DNA of 64,000 nucleotides. Origin: Spirochaetales bacterium Spiro_02 (lineage in GTDB: Bacteria; Spirochaetota; Spirochaetia; Sphaerochaetales; Sphaerochaetaceae). Below, piece by piece: positions 43,479-53,118 of the stretch. The stretch spans positions 1 through 64,000 of the forward strand of contig LVBD01000037.1 of NCBI GenBank assembly GCA_001604275.1. Direction: 5' to 3'. A program made the position numbers and the translations under genes. The notes below the pieces were generated by a model. That model saw only the letters and a program-made list of their open reading frames with translations. It did no database searches and was not told the origin of the DNA. Numbering within the stretch: the stretch's first letter is position 1; each line of letters starts with the position of its first letter.

Positions 43479-45392
43479 TCAGCACGACTCAAGATCATGC
43501 ATCCATACTTCGGCGGAGGCGTCGCTCGGCATCCGCCAGTCACCGCGAGGGGACAAGGTCACGGAACCGACTTTCGGTCCATCGGGCAAGCAGGAGCGCT
43601 TGAATTGCTGGGAGAAGAACCGACGATAGAACACTTTCAGCCATTTTCTGACAACGGCAGGTTCGTAGACGGAATCGAACGCATGCAGCGCTAGCCGCAG
43701 AATCTTCGACGGCGCGAACCCCCACCTAACCATGTGGTACAGGAAGAAGTCATGCAGTTCGTACGGGCCGACGATATCCTCAGTTACCTGACTAATCGTA
43801 CCGTCCTCGGAGGCAGGGAGCAGTTCTGGGCTTACCGGAGTATCGAGGATATCGTACAGCACCCGTTTCAACGAATCTTCCCCGCAATCCGCGGCATAGC
43901 GGACCAGATGGCGGACAAGCGTCTTCGGTATCGAAGCGTTCACCCCGTACATCGACATGTGATCGCCGTTGTAGGTCGCCCAGCCGAGGGCGAGTTCCGA
44001 CAGATCGCCGGTACCGATGACCAGACCGCCGCATTGGTTGGCGATATCCATCAGAATCTGGGTTCGCTCCCTTGCCTGGCTGTTTTCGTATGTCACGTCC
44101 CGTACGGAAGGATCGTGACCGATATCGGAGAAATGCAACTGTACCGCGCGGCTGATGTCGACGATGCGCAACGTCACCCCCAACGCCCGGGCAAGAGCCT
44201 GGGCATTGCCTTTCGTCCTGCCGGTAGTCCCGAAACCGGGCATCGTCACGGCGACGATCCGAGCCCTGTCCCAGCCAAGCGCATCGAAAGCACGGACGAC
44301 CACCAGTAGAGCGAGCGTCGAATCGAGCCCCCCCGAAAGGCCGACGACCGCACTCCGGACGCCAGTGTGGGAAAGCCGTTTCTTCAATCCGAGCGCCTGG
44401 ATCGTCAGGATCGTTTCGCAACGACGGTTCCGATCCAGATCCGAAGCGGGCACGAACGGCTGTCGAGCGACCGGGCGCGTCAAGGGACAAACGGAGACCG
44501 GCAGACTGAAGCATATCTCATCATACTTCCGCTGACAGACATGCTCGTCGAACGTCGTCAGCCGTCTCCGTTCCAGAACAAGCTTCTGGACATCGATTTC
44601 AGAAATCAGCGGGACATCGGGAGCCATCGACTGCTCGGCGAGACAAATTCCGTCTTCGCAGATCAGATTGTTTCCGGTGAACACCAGATCGGTAGTGGAT
44701 TCCCCCTCCCCTGCATCGCAATAGATGTAGCCGCACAGCAGACGTGCGGACTGCCCTTCGACCAACGTCTTCCGGTACTCCGCCTTGCCGGTAACCTCAT
44801 CGCTTGCCGAAACATTGACGATGATCGTCGCACCGGCGAGGGCATGGGAGATCGATGGCGGAGCGGGAACCCACAGATCTTCGCAGATTTCGACTGCGAG
44901 ACGGAAATCGGGAAGGTCCTCACACCGGAATAGCAGATGCGTTCCGAACGGATACTCCACACCATCGAGGATGATAGTATCGTTGTCGACAGGCGCGGGA
45001 TTGAACCATCGTCGTTCATAGAATTCCTGATAGTTCGGAAGATGTGTTTTCGGAACGATTCCCAACAGATCTCCGTCATGGATCACCGCGGCGCAGTTGT
45101 AGAGCTTCGATCCGCGGGCGAGAGGAACTCCGACGACCACTACCAGATGCTTGCGGGCCGTATGGGAGACGATCTCGAGCAATGCTCGCCGGGCATCGGC
45201 GATCAGCGCCTGCTGCAGGAACAGATCGGCGCAGGTATAGCCGGTAACCGCAAGTTCCGGAAAGACAAGCAGTCGAACCTGTCGCTCGCAGGCGATATCG
45301 ATGGCTTCCATGATCCGGCCGCTGTTATAGGCGCAGTCGGCCACCTTGATGCCGGGAGAAACCGCGGCGCAACTGATGAAACCGTCCCTCAT
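43479..45392 (-). CDS. nadE: glutamine-dependent NAD+ synthetase
   Basis: This enzyme makes NAD+ from deamido-NAD+ with ATP and glutamine ammonia. The 637-residue protein fuses an N-terminal nitrilase-type glutaminase (LLVFPELAVTGYTCADLFL with the catalytic Glu, GIVPKTHLPNYQEFYERR with Lys, FRLAVEICEDLWVP with Cys) to the synthetase domain. The synthetase has the PP-loop VVGLSGGLDSTLALLV and GTGDLSELALGWATYNGDHMSMYGVNA. Its ATG overlaps the stop of the RNA methyltransferase (ATGA), so it is the distal gene of the long leftward run from tolC. Confidence 0.95.
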   Translation of the reverse strand: MRDGFISCAAVSPGIKVADCAYNSGRIMEAIDIACERQVRLLVFPELAVTGYTCADLFLQQALIADARRALLEIVSHTARKHLVVVVGVPLARGSKLYNCAAVIHDGDLLGIVPKTHLPNYQEFYERRWFNPAPVDNDTIILDGVEYPFGTHLLFRCEDLPDFRLAVEICEDLWVPAPPSISHALAGATIIVNVSASDEVTGKAEYRKTLVEGQSARLLCGYIYCDAGEGESTTDLVFTGNNLICEDGICLAEQSMAPDVPLISEIDVQKLVLERRRLTTFDEHVCQRKYDEICFSLPVSVCPLTRPVARQPFVPASDLDRNRRCETILTIQALGLKKRLSHTGVRSAVVGLSGGLDSTLALLVVVRAFDALGWDRARIVAVTMPGFGTTGRTKGNAQALARALGVTLRIVDISRAVQLHFSDIGHDPSVRDVTYENSQARERTQILMDIANQCGGLVIGTGDLSELALGWATYNGDHMSMYGVNASIPKTLVRHLVRYAADCGEDSLKRVLYDILDTPVSPELLPASEDGTISQVTEDIVGPYELHDFFLYHMVRWGFAPSKILRLALHAFDSVYEPAVVRKWLKVFYRRFFSQQFKRSCLPDGPKVGSVTLSPRGDWRMPSDASAEVWMHDLESC

Positions 45393-46567
45393 CTTTTCCC
45401 TCGCTTCCTGTCAAGGACCAGAACCGTCTCCTGATGGGACGTCTGGGGGTAGAAATCAAAAACCTTCCCTGTACTGGGACTATACCCCGCTTGCAGGAAT
45501 CTCCGCAAGTCTCGAGCAAGAGTGACGCTGTCGCAGGACACATAGATCACCCTGCGGGGTCCCCACGAAGCGATCATGGCGGGAACGGCATCGTCGAGCC
45601 CGACCCGAGGCGGATCCACGACCACGGTGTCCACCGCCGGACGCTTTCCCTTGCCCCAGCGTTCCACGGCGCCGGTGAAGAAGGTAGTCGCAGTCAAGTT
45701 CCTGCGGGCAAGTTCCAGACATCCGGGCTCGCGCTCCACCGCCACGACTCGGAACCCCCTGTCCTCAAGGAACGCGCTGAACGTCCCCACACCGGAATAG
45801 AGATCCATCACATCGGGACCGAGCACATGGTCCGCGACGAACACCGCCAAGGCTGGAAGCGCATGCCGATTGGATTGGAAGAATACCTTCGCATCTACGA
45901 AGAATGGTCGTCCGGCCACAGTGGCGCGGACGACCGTATCATCGAACGAAACGGCATCGTCACCGGCGATCACGGGAACCACAGGCAACGAGTGCCAAAG
46001 CCCTCCTGTGCCTGAACGCGCAGCTTTCGCAAGGACTGTAGCGCGAGATTCCCCCAGCAACGAATCCAGCGATGGAACGAGGATCGGACAATGTCCGATG
46101 TCGACCAAGTGTTCGCTACCAGCCTCCAGGAAGCCCACGGAGGACGAAGCGGAATCTACATGAAATCGAACCCTGCTACGATAACCGAATCCAGGACTTT
46201 CCCCAGGATTTCCCGGCTCAATGATATGATCCAGTGCATCATTTACTGACAATCCGCCGATCCGTCTCAAATTCTCGAGCACGATCGAGCGTTTCGCCTC
46301 CACTTGTGCGCCATGGGCGAGATGCATGAGATTGCATCCGCCGCAAATCCCGTAATACGGACACGAAGGGGCTACACGGTCTTCCGATGGCTCGAGGACA
46401 TCGAGCGTCCTCGCCCGGATGAAACGCTTCTTTTCCTGAACGACGTCACAGCAGACAAGTTCCCCTGGAAGCGCACCGGCGACAAACAAGGCCCTTCCGT
46501 CAGGGGCGATGGAGAATCCTTCGCCCCCCTGCACGAGCTTCTCCACCCGAACGACCATCCGTTCCAT
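45389..46567 (-). CDS. RNA m5U methyltransferase, RlmD/RumA-like
   Basis: This SAM-dependent enzyme methylates uridine C5 in 23S rRNA or tRNA. The 392-residue protein (start 46567, one base after the pepF stop) has an N-terminal TRAM domain, an iron-sulfur motif CPYYGICGGC, and the methyltransferase core VMDLYSGVGTFSAFL. VDTVVVDPPRVGLDDAV is the NPPR-type segment and the catalytic Cys is in YVSCDSVTLARDL. The cluster motif favours RlmD over TrmA. A longer frame to 46684 lies within pepF. Confidence 0.88.
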   Translation of the reverse strand: MERMVVRVEKLVQGGEGFSIAPDGRALFVAGALPGELVCCDVVQEKKRFIRARTLDVLEPSEDRVAPSCPYYGICGGCNLMHLAHGAQVEAKRSIVLENLRRIGGLSVNDALDHIIEPGNPGESPGFGYRSRVRFHVDSASSSVGFLEAGSEHLVDIGHCPILVPSLDSLLGESRATVLAKAARSGTGGLWHSLPVVPVIAGDDAVSFDDTVVRATVAGRPFFVDAKVFFQSNRHALPALAVFVADHVLGPDVMDLYSGVGTFSAFLEDRGFRVVAVEREPGCLELARRNLTATTFFTGAVERWGKGKRPAVDTVVVDPPRVGLDDAVPAMIASWGPRRVIYVSCDSVTLARDLRRFLQAGYSPSTGKVFDFYPQTSHQETVLVLDRKRGKR

Positions 46568-46568
46568 A

Positions 46569-48356
46569 TCAGCCGAGCTTTTCCGCCATGGCGACGAATC
46601 GATCGCAATATGCGGCGATGACATCCATGCCTTCCTGCCAGAACGATTCGACGGTAATATCGCATCCGGCGGCGGCGGCGACATTCACGGCACTGTCCCG
46701 GCCTGTCAGCGACAATATCTTCACATATGTTTCAGGAAACGACGGATCTCCCTGGCTTTTCGCAGAGAGTCCGAGTCCGAATAGTTGACCGAACGCATAT
46801 GGATAATTGTAGAACGACAGATCGCTGCTATAGTAATGCCCCTTGACAGCCCACATGTACGGGTGCAACGCCGTTTCGTCCAGACCGTCGCCATAGGTCC
46901 GCTTCTGGCAATCGATCATCATCGAGCAGAGTTCCTCGGCGACGATATCCCCCTCCTTTCGACGTGCGAACAGTTCGTTCTCGAAGTAGAACCGGCAGAG
47001 GATATCGACGCAAACCTGGCAAGCATCTTGCAGGAAATGCTCGATCAACGTCAGTTTTCCGGCATCGTCGCTATCGGACAACGCACCTTGGAATACGATG
47101 AATTCGCTGAAGATCGAAGCAGTCTCGGCGAGCGTCATCGGATACGTCCTGAGCAGCGACGGCAAACCGAGCACGATGCTGTCGTGGTATGCATGTCCCA
47201 GTTCATGCGCAAGCGTCGAAACCGCAGAAAAACTATAGTCGAAGTTCGATAGAATCCTGCTCTGCCCGCGAAGCGGGAACGCAGTATCGTAGGCGCCTCC
47301 CACCTTGCCGCGACGAGGTTCGGCATCGATCCAGTTCCGCTCGAACGCTTCAGCTGCGAACTCTCCCATCCGCGGGCTGAATGCGGAGAACTGGCGGATG
47401 ATGAATCTTCGAGCTTCGTCGTAGCTCCAGTGTTTCGCAAAAGAGCCGACAGGAGCGAACAGATCATAGAACGCGAGGCGGTCGATACCGAGCAGCTTCG
47501 CCTTGGCCTTCAAATATCGTCGGAACATCGGAAGATTCCGTTCGAGGACGGAGATCAGCGCATCCAGCACGTTCCTGTCGATCCTTGCCTGGCTGATCGA
47601 CCGATCCAAAGGATCGCCCCAGCCTCTTCGTGCATCCAGCGCCAATGTCGCGCCCTTCACGCCGCACAGCGCATAAGCCATGTCGATCTCATGTTCCTTC
47701 CAGACTTCCAGTTCTTTGACAAAAGCGGTCCGTCGAACATTCCGGTCGGGATCCACGGCCAAAGCCCGCAGTTGGATCACCGTCTTGCGCTCCCCGGTCG
47801 TCGCATCCCATATCGTGGAGCAAGAAGAGGAAACGGCCTCCTGCAACCGCCCCCACGCATCGGTACCGCTACGATTCAGGTCGGCGGCCAGGGACTCTTC
47901 GGCGGGACTCATCTGGTGCTTCTGCGCCTCAAGCAGTTGTCCGACCACATACCGATACGGGACGAACCGCCCGTCTTCCTCGAGCAATCGTTCGACGTTG
48001 TCTTCGGCGAAGGCAAGCGTATTGAGCAACTTGACCTCCACCGCCCGAACCTGCAACGCGGCGGCCTCGACTTTGTTCAAACCGTTCATGGCGGCGACAT
48101 CCGACGTGTCGGTCGTCAGGACGGCGTTCGCATATGCATCAAGCGTCTCGAGGTAGTCGTGCATTTCCTGATATGCGGACAGGATAGCTGAAAACCATCC
48201 GGCGAAATCGTCGGAACGGAAAGCGCCGTCGTCCAGCATTGCATCGACGGAATCCGCGAGCTCCCCCATACGGGAAAGATCGGAAAGAAACCGTTCGCTC
48301 GTGATTCCTGGGTAGATGGGATCCAAATCCCAACGGGGTAGCGTCTGTCTTGCCAC
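46569..48356 (-). CDS. pepF: oligoendopeptidase F (M3 family)
   Basis: This is a cytosolic zinc metallopeptidase cleaving short peptides, 595 residues. The zinc site is STLAHELGHAYHDS (HExxH) with the third ligand in ETASIFSEFIVFQ. The N-terminal M3 helical lobe begins RWDLDPIYPGI, typical of PepF. The start codon is GTG (48356) with AAGGAG eight bases upstream. It lies 22 bases after the response regulator gene, so it is probably cotranscribed with the efflux and two-component genes. Confidence 0.92.
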   Translation of the reverse strand: MARQTLPRWDLDPIYPGITSERFLSDLSRMGELADSVDAMLDDGAFRSDDFAGWFSAILSAYQEMHDYLETLDAYANAVLTTDTSDVAAMNGLNKVEAAALQVRAVEVKLLNTLAFAEDNVERLLEEDGRFVPYRYVVGQLLEAQKHQMSPAEESLAADLNRSGTDAWGRLQEAVSSSCSTIWDATTGERKTVIQLRALAVDPDRNVRRTAFVKELEVWKEHEIDMAYALCGVKGATLALDARRGWGDPLDRSISQARIDRNVLDALISVLERNLPMFRRYLKAKAKLLGIDRLAFYDLFAPVGSFAKHWSYDEARRFIIRQFSAFSPRMGEFAAEAFERNWIDAEPRRGKVGGAYDTAFPLRGQSRILSNFDYSFSAVSTLAHELGHAYHDSIVLGLPSLLRTYPMTLAETASIFSEFIVFQGALSDSDDAGKLTLIEHFLQDACQVCVDILCRFYFENELFARRKEGDIVAEELCSMMIDCQKRTYGDGLDETALHPYMWAVKGHYYSSDLSFYNYPYAFGQLFGLGLSAKSQGDPSFPETYVKILSLTGRDSAVNVAAAAGCDITVESFWQEGMDVIAAYCDRFVAMAEKLG

Positions 48357-48378
48357 TTCTCTTCTCCTTGCCTTCTGA

Positions 48379-49746
48379 TCAGATATCCAGTCCGTACTCA
48401 GCTATCTTGTTGATCAACGTCCGCCTGCTGATCCCCAGCTCTTCCGCAGCACGGGTGCGATTTCCCTCCCATCGGTGCAGGGCGCGAATGATCGCATCCT
48501 CCTCCATCGCCTTCAAGCTTCGGGCGTCCGCGGAGGATGGCTCGGGATACGTAGATTGCTGGGAGGACTGGCTGTCGGGACGGGATACACTCCCACGAAG
48601 ATCCAGGTCATCTGCGCGAATGATGGCGCCATCGGCAAAAATCACGGCTCGCTCAAGAATATTCTCCAGTTCCCGGACATTGCCATAGAAGCTGTGATGC
48701 TTCAGTAGTTCAAGAGCTTCCGGAGATAACCCTTCAATCTTATGCCCCATCTGGCGGTTCAATCGACGAAGTATGCCGGCCACGAGCACCGGAAGATCCT
48801 CCTTTCGTTCACGCAACGGAGGAATCTCGATCCGCACAACGTTCAGCCGGTAGAACAGGTCCTCACGGAATTTCCCCTGCCGAACCATTTCCTCTAGGTT
48901 CTTGTTTGTCGCCGCGATGATCCTGGCATTGATCGGAATCGGAGTCGTTCCTCCCAACCGTGAAATTTTGTGGTCCTGCAGCACCCGCAGGATCTTCACT
49001 TGGAGCGACAACGGCATGTCGCCGATTTCATCGAGAAAGAGAGTTCCCCCTGATGCAAGCTCGAACATGCCTGGCTTCCGTGCCATGGCGCCGGTAAAGG
49101 CCCCCTTCTCATATCCGAACAATTCGCTTTCCAGCAGGTTTTCAGGCACGCCGCCGATGTTGATCGCCACGAACGGTCCGTCCTTCAACACGGAAGATGC
49201 ATGGATCTCACGGGCGACAACCTCTTTTCCCGTTCCGCTCTCGCCGGTAATCAGGACCGTCGCAGGACTATCGGCGATTTTTGCGATCACCTCCTTGATC
49301 TTCCTGATCGACAGCGAATCGCCGATAAAGCCTCCTGAACCGGACTCCTCGTTCACCCGTGATTCAGACTCCACCATATTACGCAGGTTCTGCGCCTCCA
49401 CCAGTTTTTTCAGCCGGATGGTCAGTTCCTCTGGATCGAATGGCTTGACGATGTAGTCCTGGGCTCCTTCTTTCAGCGCGGAGACGGCGTCGTTGATCTC
49501 GCCATGTGCCGATATCATGATTACCGGCATCCGGAATCCCTCCTGTCTGAGCCACATGATCAGTTGCAGGCCATCCATCCCGGGCATCTTCAAGTCGATC
49601 AGACAGGCATCGTACGGAGTCTCCTTAAGCAACCGCTGGGCTGAAAAACCATTTTCCGCACCGTCACTTTCGATCCCTTCCAATCCAAGATACTTTCTCA
49701 TCAATTCCCTGATGTTCGGTTCATCGTCTACTATCAGAATCTTCAT
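48379..49746 (-). CDS. NtrC-family sigma-54-dependent response regulator
   Basis: This is a transcription activator of 455 residues with three domains: a receiver (phosphoacceptor Asp51 in CLIDLKMPG), an AAA+ domain (Walker A TGESGTGKE at about 168-175, GAFTGA loop at about 215-220, Walker B GGTLFLDEIGD), and a C-terminal Fis-type HTH (GNRTRAAEELGISRRTLINKI). GAFTGA is the loop that remodels sigma-54 holoenzyme. The ATG at 49746 follows GGTGGAG; a longer frame upstream overlaps the kinase gene. The adjacent kinase and a sigma-54 promoter at the head of this operon imply self-regulation. Confidence 0.95.
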   Translation of the reverse strand: MKILIVDDEPNIRELMRKYLGLEGIESDGAENGFSAQRLLKETPYDACLIDLKMPGMDGLQLIMWLRQEGFRMPVIMISAHGEINDAVSALKEGAQDYIVKPFDPEELTIRLKKLVEAQNLRNMVESESRVNEESGSGGFIGDSLSIRKIKEVIAKIADSPATVLITGESGTGKEVVAREIHASSVLKDGPFVAINIGGVPENLLESELFGYEKGAFTGAMARKPGMFELASGGTLFLDEIGDMPLSLQVKILRVLQDHKISRLGGTTPIPINARIIAATNKNLEEMVRQGKFREDLFYRLNVVRIEIPPLRERKEDLPVLVAGILRRLNRQMGHKIEGLSPEALELLKHHSFYGNVRELENILERAVIFADGAIIRADDLDLRGSVSRPDSQSSQQSTYPEPSSADARSLKAMEEDAIIRALHRWEGNRTRAAEELGISRRTLINKIAEYGLDI

Positions 49747-49777
49747 ATGCTCCACCTTCTTTCGTGCTGTCGCCGTA

Positions 49778-51142
49778 TCACGCCTTGTCGCGCAACCTGT
49801 GCATCGACCTCGGCAGGACGACCTCGGCCACGGTGCCCCCCCCTTCTCGCGGGTAGAGGCGGATATTTCCTCCCCGAGCCTTGACGAACTGTCTGGAGAT
49901 AGACAGCCCGATGCCCGAGCCATGGATCTTCGTAGTAAAGAATGGGTCGAAAATCTTCTTTTCGTCCCCTTCTGGAATTCCGTCGCCACGATCACGGACA
50001 TACACATGGACCTGGTCGCGCTTGTCCAACCGGATCTCGACTTCGACCTGAGGATCTCGCCCCTGGCAGCTTTCCATCGCATTCTTCAGCAGATTCTCGA
50101 ACACCGACCGGGCCCGGTCGGCATCGAAATCGATCGAGACATGCTCGAGGCTCTTCGGCGAGAAGGCGATCTGGATCGGGAATCGCTGTGCGATCGTTCC
50201 GATGAACGGCGGAAAATCGATTGTCTCGGGTGTCCCCAGAGGATTGCGCAGAAAATCACTGACCTTGTTGGTCAGTTGGATCAATCGTTGCACCTCAAGA
50301 TCGACCACCTGCAGGTCCTCCCGTCGCTCCGGAGGCAGCATTTTCTTCAGCAGTGCCATTTGGATCGTGATGGCGCTCAGCGGGTTCTTGATCTCATGGG
50401 TCAGCGTCCGCGCGGCTTCTCCCAGGTTTACCAGGCTTTCCTGTTTTGCCAGCGTCGCACGATACTGACGGTTGCTCTGATAGATGTTGACGATCATCAG
50501 GAAGAAGACGCCGATCGCCATGATCGTGAAGAAGGAGAACGCCTTGACCATCGTCAGTCGGTTCTGGTACGACTTTCCGTCGAACAGAATGTAGAGGATG
50601 TTCGGCAGATCGACAGGGTTGCTGATCAAGCTGTTGTCGGTGAAGCCGAACGTTCCGATATCGAGCAGGATCCGATTGGTGAACCGCAGATATTCGATCA
50701 TGCCGGTATCCCGATTGTATGTAAGGATTCCGGAACGCAATTCATCGTCGTTGTTCTTGAGGATGTTCAGATGTTCGAGCGAAAGAGAGTACGGTGCGGC
50801 GCCGAGGCCGAAACTGAATCGCCCGTTGTCCTCGTAGATACCGATCGCATTCACCCCTTCCTCCTGCATGACGCGAGTCGCCTTCGATATCGCATAGGTA
50901 TCGAACGTCGAACCGGAATACGTGGAACTGCCGGTCATCGAGGAAAGGGTGATGTACACCGAATTGAACGCACGTTCGGCTCGAAGCTGGATGTTGAGGT
51001 TCTCGGTCTTGATGATGTTATACGACAGAAAAAGAACCAGGCTGATGAGTAGCAGGAACGCGAAAATGAGCCCGGAAATGACGAACACAGGCTCCTTTCC
51101 GTTCGCTATGGACCATCTCCGTCCTTTTCCGATCGTATTCAA
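49778..51142 (-). CDS. NtrB-type membrane sensor histidine kinase
   Basis: This is the cognate sensor for the regulator 31 bases downstream, 454 residues. Transmembrane helices at about 18-41 and 199-221 enclose a periplasmic sensor of about 155 residues with no recognised domain (it contains FSFGLGAAPYSL). The cytoplasmic part has the phosphoacceptor His249 in ARTLTHEIKNPLSAI and the catalytic boxes NLLKNAMESCQG, VRDRGDGIPEG and HGSGIGLSIS. Its position between macB and the regulator suggests it senses an efflux substrate or envelope stress. Confidence 0.93.
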   Translation of the reverse strand: MNTIGKGRRWSIANGKEPVFVISGLIFAFLLLISLVLFLSYNIIKTENLNIQLRAERAFNSVYITLSSMTGSSTYSGSTFDTYAISKATRVMQEEGVNAIGIYEDNGRFSFGLGAAPYSLSLEHLNILKNNDDELRSGILTYNRDTGMIEYLRFTNRILLDIGTFGFTDNSLISNPVDLPNILYILFDGKSYQNRLTMVKAFSFFTIMAIGVFFLMIVNIYQSNRQYRATLAKQESLVNLGEAARTLTHEIKNPLSAITIQMALLKKMLPPERREDLQVVDLEVQRLIQLTNKVSDFLRNPLGTPETIDFPPFIGTIAQRFPIQIAFSPKSLEHVSIDFDADRARSVFENLLKNAMESCQGRDPQVEVEIRLDKRDQVHVYVRDRGDGIPEGDEKKIFDPFFTTKIHGSGIGLSISRQFVKARGGNIRLYPREGGGTVAEVVLPRSMHRLRDKA

Positions 51143-51180
51143 CGCCGCAATCCTCCCGATACATGCATCGTACCGTTACA

Positions 51181-52362
51181 TCATTCATAGTTCAAGGCCT
51201 CGATCGGATCGAGCTTGGATGCCTTCATGGCAGGATACCAGCCGAAGAAGACTCCGACGCACATCGAGAACCCCATCGCGAAGACGAACGAAGAATAGGA
51301 CAGATGCAACGCCCATCCGACGAGGTTCGTCAGCCCGAAACTGATCGCCGCGCCCAACCCGATTCCGAGCAACCCGCCGATAAGCGTCAGCGTGATGGCT
51401 TCGGTAAGGAACTGACCGCGAATCGTCGAAGGAGAAGCCCCCAGCGCCTTGCGGACACCGATCTCCCTCGTCCGTTCGGCCACCGACACCAGCATGATGT
51501 TCATGATGCCGATTCCCCCGACAAGCAACGAAATCGCCGCGATTGCGGCAAGGAAGGAACTGAATGTCCCGGTGATCTGCTTCGACATCTCCACCAGCGT
51601 GGCGGGAGAGAACAGGTTGTATGCGTCGGAACCGACCAAGTCGTCGAGGTATTCGGTGATCCGGTCCGACACCGTCAGCGTATCGGCGTTCTCGTTGACA
51701 GCAACGACATACGAGCCTACCGTCGTCGTCCGACGGAACCGCTGCTGATAGGTATTGTACGGAATATATACCCCGCTGTCATAGGATCCGCTGAACGAGG
51801 CGTCCTTGTTCTTCATGACCGCCACGACCAGATAGCTCTTCGCCTGGTTCCTGAACAGGCTCACGTACTGACCGACAGCATCCCCGTAGGGAAACAGTTC
51901 TTCGGCGACATCGGCTCCCAGGACGACCACCTGCCGGCGGTTGATGTTGTCGAGACTGCCGAAGAACTCACCGTCATCCACCTCATATTTCTGGATATCG
52001 GCGAACGAGGAGAGAACACCGTTGACAGTGACGCTCATCCGATCCTGACCATTGCGGACATAGGCGTTGCTACTGACTTGCGGCAGCACCGCATCAATGT
52101 CGTCGACGTTACGCATCAGCGTATCGCCGAAGTCCTCGGTGAACACTCCCGACGTCTTCTGATTGGGCATCGGATAGATGGTGACACTGTTCAAACCTCC
52201 CATCGATATGGATTCGGTGATGCTTTCCGTAGCGCTTTGTCCGAGGGTCAGGATCGCGACCACCGATCCGACGCCGATGATGATCCCCAGCAAGGACAAC
52301 ACCGTCCGAAGCTTGTTGCCGCGCATCGCCGAGAACGAAAGTTTGATATTCTCTATGAACAT
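51181..52362 (-). CDS. MacB-type ABC transporter permease
   Basis: This is a type VII ABC (mechanotransmission) permease of 393 residues: one N-terminal helix (KLRTVLSLLGIIIGVGSVVAI), a large periplasmic domain, and three C-terminal helices with IGIMNIMLVSVAERTREIGVRKALGAS and the FtsX-type end GWYPAMKASKLDPIEAL. Here it is separate from the ATPase, unlike fused E. coli MacB. It starts one base after the ATPase stop. It works with the adaptor and TolC genes upstream in the operon. Confidence 0.92.
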   Translation of the reverse strand: MFIENIKLSFSAMRGNKLRTVLSLLGIIIGVGSVVAILTLGQSATESITESISMGGLNSVTIYPMPNQKTSGVFTEDFGDTLMRNVDDIDAVLPQVSSNAYVRNGQDRMSVTVNGVLSSFADIQKYEVDDGEFFGSLDNINRRQVVVLGADVAEELFPYGDAVGQYVSLFRNQAKSYLVVAVMKNKDASFSGSYDSGVYIPYNTYQQRFRRTTTVGSYVVAVNENADTLTVSDRITEYLDDLVGSDAYNLFSPATLVEMSKQITGTFSSFLAAIAAISLLVGGIGIMNIMLVSVAERTREIGVRKALGASPSTIRGQFLTEAITLTLIGGLLGIGLGAAISFGLTNLVGWALHLSYSSFVFAMGFSMCVGVFFGWYPAMKASKLDPIEALNYE

Positions 52363-52363
52363 G

Positions 52364-53104
52364 CTACGCCTCCAGCCTTCCGTCACGGATCCTGACCTGA
52401 CGGCGGCACCTCATGCCGAGTTCCCGATCATGAGTGACGAACACGACGGTCCGGCCTTCACTGTTCAATTCCTCGAACAGCTCCATGATCTGGTTGCCGG
52501 TATTGGAATCCAATGCGCCGGTCGGTTCGTCGGCCAGCAGGATCGCAGGATTGTTCACTAACGCCCGGGCGATCGCCACCCTCTGCTTCTGTCCACCGGA
52601 CAGTTCGTTAGGGCGATGCTTCATCCGATCGGCCAAGCCTACCCGTTCCAATGCGGTCATAGCCCGTTCCCTCCGTTCCCTGACGGACACTCCCGCATAG
52701 AGTAGCGGAGTGACGACGTTTTCCAATGCGGTAAGCTTTCCTAGCAGATTGAACTGCTGGAACACGAAACCGACCTTCTGGTTGCGGACGAACGCCAGTT
52801 CCGTTTCGTTCATCCCCGCGGTATCCTCTCCGTCGATCCTGATATCGCCGCTCGTGGGAGTGTCCAGACATCCGATCAGGTTCATCATCGTCGACTTTCC
52901 TGATCCGGAAGGCCCCATGATCGCCATGAAATCGCCCCGCGTGATATCGAGACTCACGCCGTCCAGCGCTTTGACGATGAAATCTCCAACCATGAAATAC
53001 CGCTTGACGTCCCGCAACGTGATCACCGTCCGGGGACTGTCGGCGAGTTGCCTTCCGGTCTCCGCCGCCATCGTCATGGCGGCGCCAAATGCAATATCAT
53101 TCAT
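52364..53104 (-). CDS. MacB/LolD-type ABC transporter ATPase
   Basis: This is the ATPase of the tripartite efflux pump, 246 residues. Walker A is [10 protein letters not shown], the Q-loop is FVFQQFNLL, the signature is [15 protein letters not shown], Walker B is [13 protein letters not shown] and the switch His is in [13 protein letters not shown] is typical of the MacB/LolD family. About 25 residues precede the domain. It lies 14 bases after the adaptor gene and one base before the permease. Confidence 0.93.
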   Translation of the reverse strand: MNDIAFGAAMTMAAETGRQLADSPRTVITLRDVKRYFMVGDFIVKALDGVSLDITRGDFMAIMGPSGSGKSTMMNLIGCLDTPTSGDIRIDGEDTAGMNETELAFVRNQKVGFVFQQFNLLGKLTALENVVTPLLYAGVSVRERRERAMTALERVGLADRMKHRPNELSGGQKQRVAIARALVNNPAILLADEPTGALDSNTGNQIMELFEELNSEGRTVVFVTHDRELGMRCRRQVRIRDGRLEA

Positions 53105-53118
53105 TTACACATGCCTCA